From Streptomyces sp. V4I2 (GTDB taxonomy: Bacteria; Actinomycetota; Actinomycetes; Streptomycetales; Streptomycetaceae): 64,000 bases of DNA. The position numbers and the translations under genes are program-made. Below the pieces are notes generated by a model. The model saw nothing but the letters and a program-made list of their open reading frames with translations. It did not search any database and was not told where the DNA came from. The stretch spans positions 9,920,001-9,984,000 of the forward strand of contig NZ_JAUSZM010000003.1 in NCBI RefSeq assembly GCF_030817655.1, read 5' to 3'. Shown piece by piece: positions 36,089 to 43,241 of this stretch. Position 1 is the first letter of the stretch. Each line of letters starts with the position of its first letter.

Positions 36089-36273
36089 GACGTTCAGGTG
36101 TGCGTTGAGCGGTGAGCATGCCACGACACCCTTGAGGGCGAAAGAGGTTGTGCAGGGTTTATTGGTGTGGACCTTGAGGGTCCGGTTGGCCCCGCCCAGG
36201 TCAGATGAGTGAACGCGTGCGGCCGCATCCCCGCCCGCGTCACGGCTGCACGGCGGTCGTCAGGGCCGGGAAG

Positions 36274-36320
36274 CCCGTACCGCGCCCGCGCGCAGATGTG
36301 TGCGCGGGCGCCGGTACGGG
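36274..36320 (-). terminator. Strong hairpin after protease gene
   Basis: CCCGTACCG at the left pairs with CGGTACGGG at the right, and inner CGCCCGCGC with GCGCGGGCG, giving a long stem with a loop around CAGATGTGT. It begins 18 bases after the stop of the protease gene on the minus strand and separates that gene from the beta-helix gene. Confidence 0.85.
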
Positions 36321-36337
36321 GGGTGTTGCCGGGGAGG

Positions 36338-36994
36338 CTACAGGCCGTCACGCACCATGGCCGAGACGATCTGGACGTGGCGGTCGGCCGCCGTGTTCGA
36401 GAACTCGTTGTCGTAGTTCAGGCCGTAGGGCCAGAAGTGCCCACCGCCGGTGGAGAGCGTGGCGCCCGATCCGTCGAACTGCTTGACGAGCGCGGTGGCC
36501 TGGGCGCCGCGCCAGGTGCCTCCGGCGGCGAGAGTGGACCAGCCCGCGCTCGTGCCGACCCCAATGGTGTGGGCGATCTCGTGCAGCGCGGTCCGCTCGG
36601 TCATGTAGCTCCGGTTGCCGAAGCGGATGGTTCCGTTGATGTTGCCGTCGGCGGTGGGCACGCCCGGGTCGTACCGGACGGTGATGCTCTTGCCCAGGTC
36701 GCTGAGGTTGTTGTAGCGGGCCACGGCGGCGTTCATGGCGGCTGTGATGAGGTCGTAGGCCGCTCGCTGGTCGGCGGTGGGGTTGGTGGCTCGTTCGAGG
36801 TTCCAGGTGATCGTGGCCGCGGCCACGCGTGACTGGGATGCGGATGCGGATGCGGATGCGGGTGCGGACGGCGGCGCGGCCTGGGCGATGCCAGGGCCGG
36901 CCAGTAGGGCGGCTGCCAGTGCGGCCACGATCGCCTTGCGGCGCCAGGTCGGAGTCGGTCCCTCAGTGGGGTGGGGAGATCGGCGTGGGCGCAT
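36338..36994 (-). CDS. Exported metzincin-like metalloprotease
   Basis: 218 residues. A basic N-region with a Sec signal (RRKAIVAALAAALLAGPGIA QA), then a Ser/Ala linker and a catalytic domain: YDLITAAMNAAVARYNNLSD and TERTALHEIAHTIGVG, where HEIAHTIG is the HExxHxxG zinc motif. The third ligand of metzincins is usually His; here the residue after VG is Thr-Ser, so the third ligand is not certain. The role in a polysaccharide locus is unclear (release of protein-bound glycan is one idea). GGAGG lies six bases before ATG 36994. Confidence 0.78.
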   Translation of the reverse strand: MRPRRSPHPTEGPTPTWRRKAIVAALAAALLAGPGIAQAAPPSAPASASASASQSRVAAATITWNLERATNPTADQRAAYDLITAAMNAAVARYNNLSDLGKSITVRYDPGVPTADGNINGTIRFGNRSYMTERTALHEIAHTIGVGTSAGWSTLAAGGTWRGAQATALVKQFDGSGATLSTGGGHFWPYGLNYDNEFSNTAADRHVQIVSAMVRDGL

Positions 36995-37110
36995 GCGGGT
37001 CCTCCTGTGGGGGGTGGGTCGTCGAACGTGGGGTTGACGGTGAAGACGCACCGGCCGAGTTCCCGCAGGCAACTGCCCTCCGTAGAGGCCCTTTTCTGCT
37101 CGCGCCTTCC

Positions 37111-38139
37111 TCATCTGCCCATAGTGGTGCCGCTGTTGGACGCGGCGGTCTCCTCCAGTGGGAAGTGGCAGGCTGCCGTGTGAGAGGTCGTTGCGAGCGG
37201 AAACGCGGCACTGGGGGAGGTTTCGGCGCAGATGTCCTCCGCACGCCAGCACCGGGTCCGGAACCGGCATCCGGACGGCGGGTCGGCCGGTGAGGGGATC
37301 TCGCCGGTGAGGACGATGCGCTCCCGCTTCGCCTTGCCACCGCCGGCCGCCAAGGAGGGTGCCGCCGACAGGAGGGCGGCCGTGTACGGGTGGTACGGGC
37401 GCTCGAAGACCTCCTCCGCCGGGCCCGACTCGACGATCCTGCCCAGGTACATCACGGCGACGCGGTCGGCCACGTGCCGCACCACGGACAGGTCGTGCGA
37501 GATGAACAGGTACGACAGCCCCAACTCGTCCCGCAGGTCGCCGAGCAGGTTGAGAACCTGTGCCTGCACCGACAGGTCCAGCGCGGAGACCGGCTCGTCG
37601 CAGACGATGACCTCGGGCTCCAGCGCGAGCGCGCGGGCGATGCCGATCCGCTGCCGCTGACCACCCGAGAACTCCTGCGGGTAACGGCGGGCGTCGGACG
37701 CGCGCAGCCCGACCATCTCCAGCAACTCGCCCACGCGTGCCGCCCGTTGGGAAGCGGGCACGAGGTCCCGGTGGGTGAGCCACGGCTCGCCGATCAGATC
37801 CGCCGCACACAGCCGGGGGTTGAGCGAGCCGAACGGGTCCTGGAAGACCATCTGGACCTTGCGACGCCAGGCGAGCAGGCGCGCGCCGGACAAGGTGAAG
37901 GGATCGACCCCGTCGAAGCGAACGGTTCCTTCGTCGGGGCGCTCCAGCATCAGCAGGATCCTGGCCAGCGTGGACTTTCCGCAGCCGGACTCGCCGACCA
38001 GGCCGAGCGTCTCGCCGCGGCCCAGGCTCAGATCCACCCCGTCGACCGCGCGCATCCTCGTACTGCCCTTCGCGGTGCGCGGTACCGCGAAGCTCTTGAC
38101 CAGGCCGGTGGCCTCCAGCAGCGTCCCCGGCTCAGGCAT
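37111..38139 (-). CDS. Oligopeptide-type ABC transporter ATPase (DppF-like)
   Basis: 342 residues. Walker A GESGCGKSTLA, Q-loop MVFQDPFGSLNPR, signature FSGGQRQRIGIARALAL, Walker B VIVCDEPVSALD and the H-loop SHDLS are intact. The C-terminal oligopeptide/dipeptide extension is present with cysteines (GCRFRTRCWRAEDIC and AACHFP), which in related proteins bind an iron-sulfur cluster. ATG 38139 overlaps the end of the upstream gene by eight bases, so the two are translationally coupled. It powers import with the other Dpp-like subunits. Confidence 0.93.
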   Translation of the reverse strand: MPEPGTLLEATGLVKSFAVPRTAKGSTRMRAVDGVDLSLGRGETLGLVGESGCGKSTLARILLMLERPDEGTVRFDGVDPFTLSGARLLAWRRKVQMVFQDPFGSLNPRLCAADLIGEPWLTHRDLVPASQRAARVGELLEMVGLRASDARRYPQEFSGGQRQRIGIARALALEPEVIVCDEPVSALDLSVQAQVLNLLGDLRDELGLSYLFISHDLSVVRHVADRVAVMYLGRIVESGPAEEVFERPYHPYTAALLSAAPSLAAGGGKAKRERIVLTGEIPSPADPPSGCRFRTRCWRAEDICAETSPSAAFPLATTSHTAACHFPLEETAASNSGTTMGR

Positions 38140-40300
38140 CGGCGAGTTCCTTCCCGAAATGACAGGCGGCGGCACGGTCGGCCCCGGTCGCGATCAGTGT
38201 CGGCCGGTGCGTGGCGCACACCTCGCGGGCCATCGGACAGCGCGTACGGAAGGCACAACCGGTGGGCACGGAACGGGGATCGGGCGGACTCCCGGGAATC
38301 GAGCTCAGCCGGGCGCCCTTGTGCTGCTCGGCCGGCACCGACTCCAACAGCCCTCGGGTGTACGGGTGGTTGGGCTTGCCGAACACCGTGGCCACGGGGC
38401 CCGTCTCGACGACCGTACCCGCGTACATGACCGCGACCCGGTCCGCATGATCGGAGACGAGCCCCAGGTCGTGGGTGATGAGCACGAGCGCCATCCGCTG
38501 CTCGCCGCGCAGTTCGCCGAGGAGATCCATGATCTGGGCCTGCACGGTGACATCGAGTGCCGTCGTGGGCTCGTCGGCCAGCAGAACCTTCGGGCGCAGC
38601 GCGACCGCCATGGCGATCAGCAGCCGTTGCCGCATACCTCCGGAGAACTGGTGCGGGTAGGCGCCTGCCCGCGAGTGGGCCTCCGGGATGCCGACCCGCT
38701 CCATCAGGTCCACCGCCTTGGCCCGCGCGGCGCGACGGGACAGCCTCTCGTGGATACGGAACGGTTCGGCGAGCTGCGCGCCCACCGTGTGAACGGGGTT
38801 GAGCGCGCTGAGGGCGTCCTGGAAGACGATGCCCAGGCCGGGGCCGGCGAGCCTGCGCCTGGACCTGCCCGAGAGGGCGAGCAGGTCGTCGCCGTCCAAC
38901 CGGGCCTGTCCGCCCACGACTTCCGCGGCGGGATCGAGCAGACCGGCGACGGCGTGCGCGGTCATGCTCTTGCCGCATCCGGACTCGCCCAGCAGGGCCA
39001 GCGTTTCGCCGGAGCGCACGGAGAAGCTCACGCCGCGCACCACGGCGGCCGGGCCGGCCGGGGTGTGGATGTCGACGCAGAGGCCTTCCACGACCAGGGC
39101 GTCGGGCTCCGGCCGCGCGCTTGCGGGAACCGGCGCGGTGGTGCCGTGCCCGAGGGCCGGGCCGGGTCCGGTGGAGTCATGCCCGTCATGCCCGTCATGC
39201 CCGTCATGACCGACGATCCGGCCGGGCGCAGCGGTGTCGTGCTCGACGGCGCGCGTCGAGGCGGCTGCCTCGCGCTCGTCCACCGGGACCGACGCTTTCG
39301 CGCCGCGGTCGGCCGCCGCACGGCGGCGCAGCATGCGCCGACGGCCCGGCAGACCGTGCCGCCACCGCTGCCCCGGGTCCGTCGACAACCGGGCCCAGGC
39401 CGCGAGGACGGTCGCCGACACGGTGGTGACGACGATGGCGAGACCGGGAAAGACCGCGATCCACCAGGCGCTGCTCAACTCCTGCCGTCCTTGAGCCACC
39501 ATCAGTCCCCAGCTCACGTCCGGCGGCTGGATGCCGATCCCCAGGAAGCTGAGCGACGACTCGGTCAGCATCACGAAGCAGAAGTCGAGGGCCGCGACGG
39601 TGAGCAGGGTGGGCAGGACCGTGGGAGCGACGTGGCGTCGGATGGACGCCCAGCTGCCGGTGCCGAAGGTGCGGGCCGCGTCCATGAACAGCCGGCTGCG
39701 TAGCTCGGCGGATTCCGCTCGCGCGGTGCGCAGATAGACGGGGATCCGGGCGACGGACAGGACCAGCACGATGGCGGCGGCGCTCGGCGCGAAGACGTAG
39801 AGCACCACGACGGCCAGCAGCAGGGACGGGAAGCTGAGGATGACGTCGGCGATCCGCAGCGACACGTTCTCGCGCCAACCGCCGTGAAAACCCGCCCACA
39901 TGCCCCAGATCGAACCGACGACCAGTGAGCACAGCACCGCGGGCACGGCCACCGACATCGTCGTGCCGGCCGCCGCTATCAGCCGTGCGGCGACGGGCCG
40001 CCCCAGGGAATCGCTGCCCAGTACATAGGCCCAGCCGTGGTCGAGGCTGAAAGGCGGCCGGCCCGGATCACGCAGGTTCTGACGCGTCGCCAGATCCCCG
40101 ACCAGGAGGGGGCCCAGTACGGCGCACACCGCGACCGCGACCAGCACCAGCGCCGCCGCGAAGGCGAACCGGTCCTGGAGCAGCAGAGCGGGCCATCTGG
40201 GACGTGACGCCTGCTTGTCCGGCTTCAGGTCCGAGGCCTGCTTGTCCGGCTTCAGGCCGGGCTCGTTGTCCTGGCCGCTGTTCGGCTCCGTCCGGAGCAT
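38132..40300 (-). CDS. Fused ABC permease and ATPase (DppC-DppD-like)
   Basis: 722 residues. Residues about 1-300 are a DppC-type permease (six hydrophobic segments; inner-loop motif near AARTFGTGSWASIRRHVAPT, SLSFLGIGIQPPDVSWG). Residues about 390-722 are an ATPase with GESGCGKSMTA, QDALSALNP, FSGGMRQRLLIAMAVAL, LLADEPTTALD, THDLG and the C-terminal Cys extension. A charged linker with GHDGHDGHDGHD repeats joins them. Fusions of this type are known in actinobacteria. ATG 40300 follows AAGGAGG; GTG 40318 overlapping the upstream stop is the alternative. N-terminal LKPDKQAS occurs twice. Confidence 0.92.
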   Translation of the reverse strand: MLRTEPNSGQDNEPGLKPDKQASDLKPDKQASRPRWPALLLQDRFAFAAALVLVAVAVCAVLGPLLVGDLATRQNLRDPGRPPFSLDHGWAYVLGSDSLGRPVAARLIAAAGTTMSVAVPAVLCSLVVGSIWGMWAGFHGGWRENVSLRIADVILSFPSLLLAVVVLYVFAPSAAAIVLVLSVARIPVYLRTARAESAELRSRLFMDAARTFGTGSWASIRRHVAPTVLPTLLTVAALDFCFVMLTESSLSFLGIGIQPPDVSWGLMVAQGRQELSSAWWIAVFPGLAIVVTTVSATVLAAWARLSTDPGQRWRHGLPGRRRMLRRRAAADRGAKASVPVDEREAAASTRAVEHDTAAPGRIVGHDGHDGHDGHDSTGPGPALGHGTTAPVPASARPEPDALVVEGLCVDIHTPAGPAAVVRGVSFSVRSGETLALLGESGCGKSMTAHAVAGLLDPAAEVVGGQARLDGDDLLALSGRSRRRLAGPGLGIVFQDALSALNPVHTVGAQLAEPFRIHERLSRRAARAKAVDLMERVGIPEAHSRAGAYPHQFSGGMRQRLLIAMAVALRPKVLLADEPTTALDVTVQAQIMDLLGELRGEQRMALVLITHDLGLVSDHADRVAVMYAGTVVETGPVATVFGKPNHPYTRGLLESVPAEQHKGARLSSIPGSPPDPRSVPTGCAFRTRCPMAREVCATHRPTLIATGADRAAACHFGKELADA
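39176..39211. repeat. 9-bp tandem repeat encoding Gly-His-Asp units
   Basis: GTCATGCCC is present in four tandem copies (the last as GTCATGACC). It encodes the GHD repeats in the linker of the permease-ATPase fusion, in frame, so the linker length could vary by three residues. Confidence 0.9.
40209..40256. repeat. 27-bp direct repeat in permease N-terminus
   Basis: GCCTGCTTGTCCGGCTTCAG occurs twice with a 27-bp period and encodes the duplicated LKPDKQASD segment before the first membrane helix of the fusion protein. Confidence 0.85.
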
Positions 40301-40314
40301 GTCGCCTCCTTGAC

Positions 40315-41241
40315 TCACGCCGCCGCCCGCAGTCGCACACGTGGGTCGAGGAGCGCGTGGCAGATGTCCACCAGGATGTTGAGCGCGAAGATCACCAGAG
40401 CGGTCACCAGCACAGCCGCCTGCAGGACCGCGAAGTCGCGCTGCAGCACCGAGTCGATCATGAGCTTGCCGATGCCCGGCCAGCCGAAGATCGTCTCGAC
40501 GACGACCGCGCCGTTGACGAGACCTACGGCGAGGTCACCGGCAACCGTGAGCACCGGCGCCGCGGCGTTGCGCAGGGCGTGTCCGAAGACCACTCTTCCC
40601 TCGCTGGCGCCCTTGCTGCGCGCCACTTTGACGTAAGGGGCCGACAGCGCGGACACCATGGCGCCACGGACCACCTGGACCAGCACCCCGAACGGCCGGA
40701 TGAGCAGCGTGGCCACGGGCAGGACCCAGGCCGTCGCGCCGTTCGTGCCGGAGGTGGGCAGCCAGCCCAGCGTCACCGCGAAGACGAGCACCCCCATGAT
40801 GGCGAACCAGAAGTCGGGGACGCTGGCGGCCGTCGAGGACAGGAAGCTCGCGATCCGGTCGGTCGCCGAGTTGGGACGGTAGGCCGCCAGGCTGCCGATC
40901 ACCACGGCACCCATGATGGCGAGCAGCATCGTCCACCCGGCCAGTTGGAGGGTGGCGGGGAAGGCCCGCAGCGCCGCCTCGCCGGCCGGCTGGGCGGTGC
41001 GCAGCGACTCACCGAAGTCGAGACGGGCGACCTGTGCCACGTAGTCGCCGAACTGGCTGACCAGCGGCTGGTCGAAGCCGTTGCGGGCGGCGAACTCGGC
41101 CCTCATCTCGGGTGTCGCACTGAGCGGGAGATACAGATTGGCGGGGTCTCCGGTGAGGCGGGCCAGGAAGAACACCCCGAGGACCACGACCAGCAGGGGG
41201 ATGACGCTGGAGACCGCGCGGCGGCGCAGCATGATGAACAT
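40315..41241 (-). CDS. ABC permease (DppB-like)
   Basis: 308 residues with six hydrophobic segments, starting with AVSSVIPLLVVVLGVFFLAR L. The DppB/OppB features are LDFGESLRT, RPFGVLVQVVRGAMVSALSA PYVKVARSKGASEGRVVFGH with the EAA-type loop, and VNGAVVVETIFGWPGIGKL. Its stop overlaps a GTG of the following fusion gene, and it lies 15 bases after the substrate-binding gene, so all are one operon. It is the partner permease for the fused DppC-like domain. Confidence 0.93.
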   Translation of the reverse strand: MFIMLRRRAVSSVIPLLVVVLGVFFLARLTGDPANLYLPLSATPEMRAEFAARNGFDQPLVSQFGDYVAQVARLDFGESLRTAQPAGEAALRAFPATLQLAGWTMLLAIMGAVVIGSLAAYRPNSATDRIASFLSSTAASVPDFWFAIMGVLVFAVTLGWLPTSGTNGATAWVLPVATLLIRPFGVLVQVVRGAMVSALSAPYVKVARSKGASEGRVVFGHALRNAAAPVLTVAGDLAVGLVNGAVVVETIFGWPGIGKLMIDSVLQRDFAVLQAAVLVTALVIFALNILVDICHALLDPRVRLRAAA

Positions 41242-41256
41242 CGGTCCGCTCCTTCC

Positions 41257-42828
41257 TCAGTCCGCGCGGCGCATGTCGGCGAGCCGCATCTCGTCGTTGG
41301 TCGCCGAGTCCGGCCGGTAGCGGATGTCGGGGGAGAGGGCCAGGATGCCGGTCATGTTGGCCATCACGGCATCGCGTACGACCTCGTCGTTCTGCTGGGC
41401 GAAGGCCTCCGCGAACGCCTTCTGCCGCTGGTCGTCGGAGGCCAGTTGGGCCTTCTCGATCGCCGCGTCGAGCGCGGGGGTGCCGTAGCTGCTCTGCGCG
41501 CCCTCACTGCCGTAGATCTGTCCCATCGTGAAGGCGGCGTCTCCCGCCTGGTTGCCGTGCTGGGCCTGGAGGAGGGTGGGGCCCTTGCCGTTGGGGAAGG
41601 GGCGCAGCAGGTACTCCAGCCAGGCGTTGACGTCGAGCATCTTGATCTCGACCTTCAGTCCGGCCTTGAGCAGGCCGTCCTGCACCACCTCCATGGCCTC
41701 GGCGGCCTTCGGGTAGATGCCGTTGCGGCCGATCAGGGTGATGGTGGTGCCGGTCGGTACGCCGTCGGCGCGGGCCTGGGCCACCAGTTCCTTGGCGCGC
41801 TCCGGGTCGTACGGCCACGGCCTGATCCGCGGGTTGTACCCGGTGACGCCCTTCGACACCAGCTGCCCGCTGGGGCGGCCCGAGAAGACGGCCGTGACCA
41901 GGCCTTCCCTGTCGATGGCGTAGTTGATGGCCCGGCGGATCCGGATGTCGTCGAGAGGTGCCTCGGTGGCGTCGATCCTGAGATACGAGACCTCGTTGGT
42001 GGTGAACTCCACCGCACGGTCGCCCGCTCCGTCCTCGGGGGCGAGCCCGATGGCGACATCCGCCTCGCCGTTGGTGACCATGGCCGCGCGCACACTGCCC
42101 TCCGCCCGCCACACGTACTTGGCCGCGGCGAATTCGGGGGTCTCGCCCCAGTAGTCGGCGTAGCGCTTGAGCCGCAGAAAGCGGCCCTGGCTCCACTCGT
42201 CGACCCGGTACGGCCCGGTCCCGATCGGCTCACGCACCCGGGACCCGGGGTCCGTACTCGTCGGCACCATCTCGACGAAGGACAGGCGTAAGGGGAGGAT
42301 CGGGTCGGGCTCGGCCGTCCTGACCTCGAGCGTCGCGTCGTCGACGGCGGTGGCGGTGACCTCGCTGTCGCTGAAGATGTATCCGTCGACGTTGCAGTCG
42401 ATGGCCGAATCGGTGGCGCGCTTGATCGAGAACGCGGCCGCGGCGGCCGTGAAGGGCGAACCGTCATGGAAGGTGACGCCCTCGCGGATCGTGAAGGTCC
42501 AGGAAGTGGCGGAGGCTCGTGCCCACTTGACGGCCAAGGCCGGCTCCAGCCGACCGGTGGAGGGATCGCGCTCCGTGAGGGCCTCCGTGATGTTGGCGCG
42601 GGTCACTCGTCCGGTCGCGGTGAGCGAGGCGTCACAGGGCTCCAGGGTCGGCGGCTCCTCGGGCAGGACGATGCGCAGGGTGCCGGGACCTTCGCCGATG
42701 GGGTCGGCACCGGCGACGGAACAAGCGGAGACGCCCACGAGCGTGAGGGCGGACAGCAACGCGCCCGCGGCGCGTTGTCGGGCGCGAGGGGCGCTCGCAC
42801 GAGTGGTCACTGAGCCTGAACCGGTCAC
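41257..42828 (-). CDS. ABC substrate-binding lipoprotein (SBP family 5)
   Basis: About 523 residues. The lipobox is LVGVSACS after a hydrophobic signal (AAGALLSALTLVGVSA), so it is a lipoprotein on the outer face. Family 5 blocks: EEPPTLEPCDASLTATGRV, SWTFTIREGVTFHDGSPFTA, PIGTGPYRVDEWSQGRFL, LDDIRIRRAINYAIDREGLV and QGRFLRLKRYADYWGETPE. Family 5 binds peptides but also oligosaccharides, e.g. cello-oligosaccharides; the setting here suggests an oligouronide. GTG 42828 is chosen because GGAGG lies four bases upstream; ATG 42846 is the longer option. Confidence 0.9.
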   Translation of the reverse strand: MTGSGSVTTRASAPRARQRAAGALLSALTLVGVSACSVAGADPIGEGPGTLRIVLPEEPPTLEPCDASLTATGRVTRANITEALTERDPSTGRLEPALAVKWARASATSWTFTIREGVTFHDGSPFTAAAAAFSIKRATDSAIDCNVDGYIFSDSEVTATAVDDATLEVRTAEPDPILPLRLSFVEMVPTSTDPGSRVREPIGTGPYRVDEWSQGRFLRLKRYADYWGETPEFAAAKYVWRAEGSVRAAMVTNGEADVAIGLAPEDGAGDRAVEFTTNEVSYLRIDATEAPLDDIRIRRAINYAIDREGLVTAVFSGRPSGQLVSKGVTGYNPRIRPWPYDPERAKELVAQARADGVPTGTTITLIGRNGIYPKAAEAMEVVQDGLLKAGLKVEIKMLDVNAWLEYLLRPFPNGKGPTLLQAQHGNQAGDAAFTMGQIYGSEGAQSSYGTPALDAAIEKAQLASDDQRQKAFAEAFAQQNDEVVRDAVMANMTGILALSPDIRYRPDSATNDEMRLADMRRAD

Positions 42829-42895
42829 TGTGCCTCCATGGCCCATGTGCGCTCGCTCGACCGAACCGAGTCGATCACGGACCGTCCATAAGAGA

Positions 42896-42906
42896 AAACC
42901 AGGTTT
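42896..42906. promoter_or_regulatory. Palindrome upstream of ABC operon
   Basis: AAACCAGGTTT is a perfect 11-base palindrome about 70 bases upstream of the substrate-binding gene, in the divergent region with the second GH95-like gene. It differs from the two other operator types of the locus. Confidence 0.4.
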
Positions 42907-43132
42907 AGATATGTGGACGACTGACGGCTTGCCATTATGCGGTTGGTGCCGGTGAGTGGGTCAAGGGGTGTGCAGCGGAACTCTGATCTTTGTTCCGGGT
43001 CGGTGAGTGTCAGGTCAGCGGGCGCGACCGCACGGCTGTCCATGTCCGTGAATGTGTCCGCCTCTTGCCGGGTCACGCGGCCGGCCGGGGCGCGTACTCC
43101 GGCGTGCCTGGCATCTTCCGTATGACTCAACA

Positions 43133-43208
43133 CATCGGATCTCTTCTGGATGTATTGACGACCTGTCGCATCATCTCTACCTTGCGCTCTGGGATAGATC
43201 CGATGAAT
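43133..43208 (+). promoter_or_regulatory. Second GH95-like gene promoter with two operator sites
   Basis: Promoter TTGACG (43155-43160), 17 bases, TACCTT (43178-43183). GATAGATCCGATGAAT (43193-43208) at the predicted transcription start matches 13 of 16 positions of the operator at 27232. An inverted copy of its core, CATCGGATCT (43133-43142), lies upstream of -35 and is the exact reverse complement of AGATCCGATG at 43196-43205, so the promoter is bracketed by two sites about 63 bases apart. Confidence 0.75.
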
Positions 43209-43241
43209 TTCCGTAAGTCGTACGAGCCTCCAGGAGGCGCG

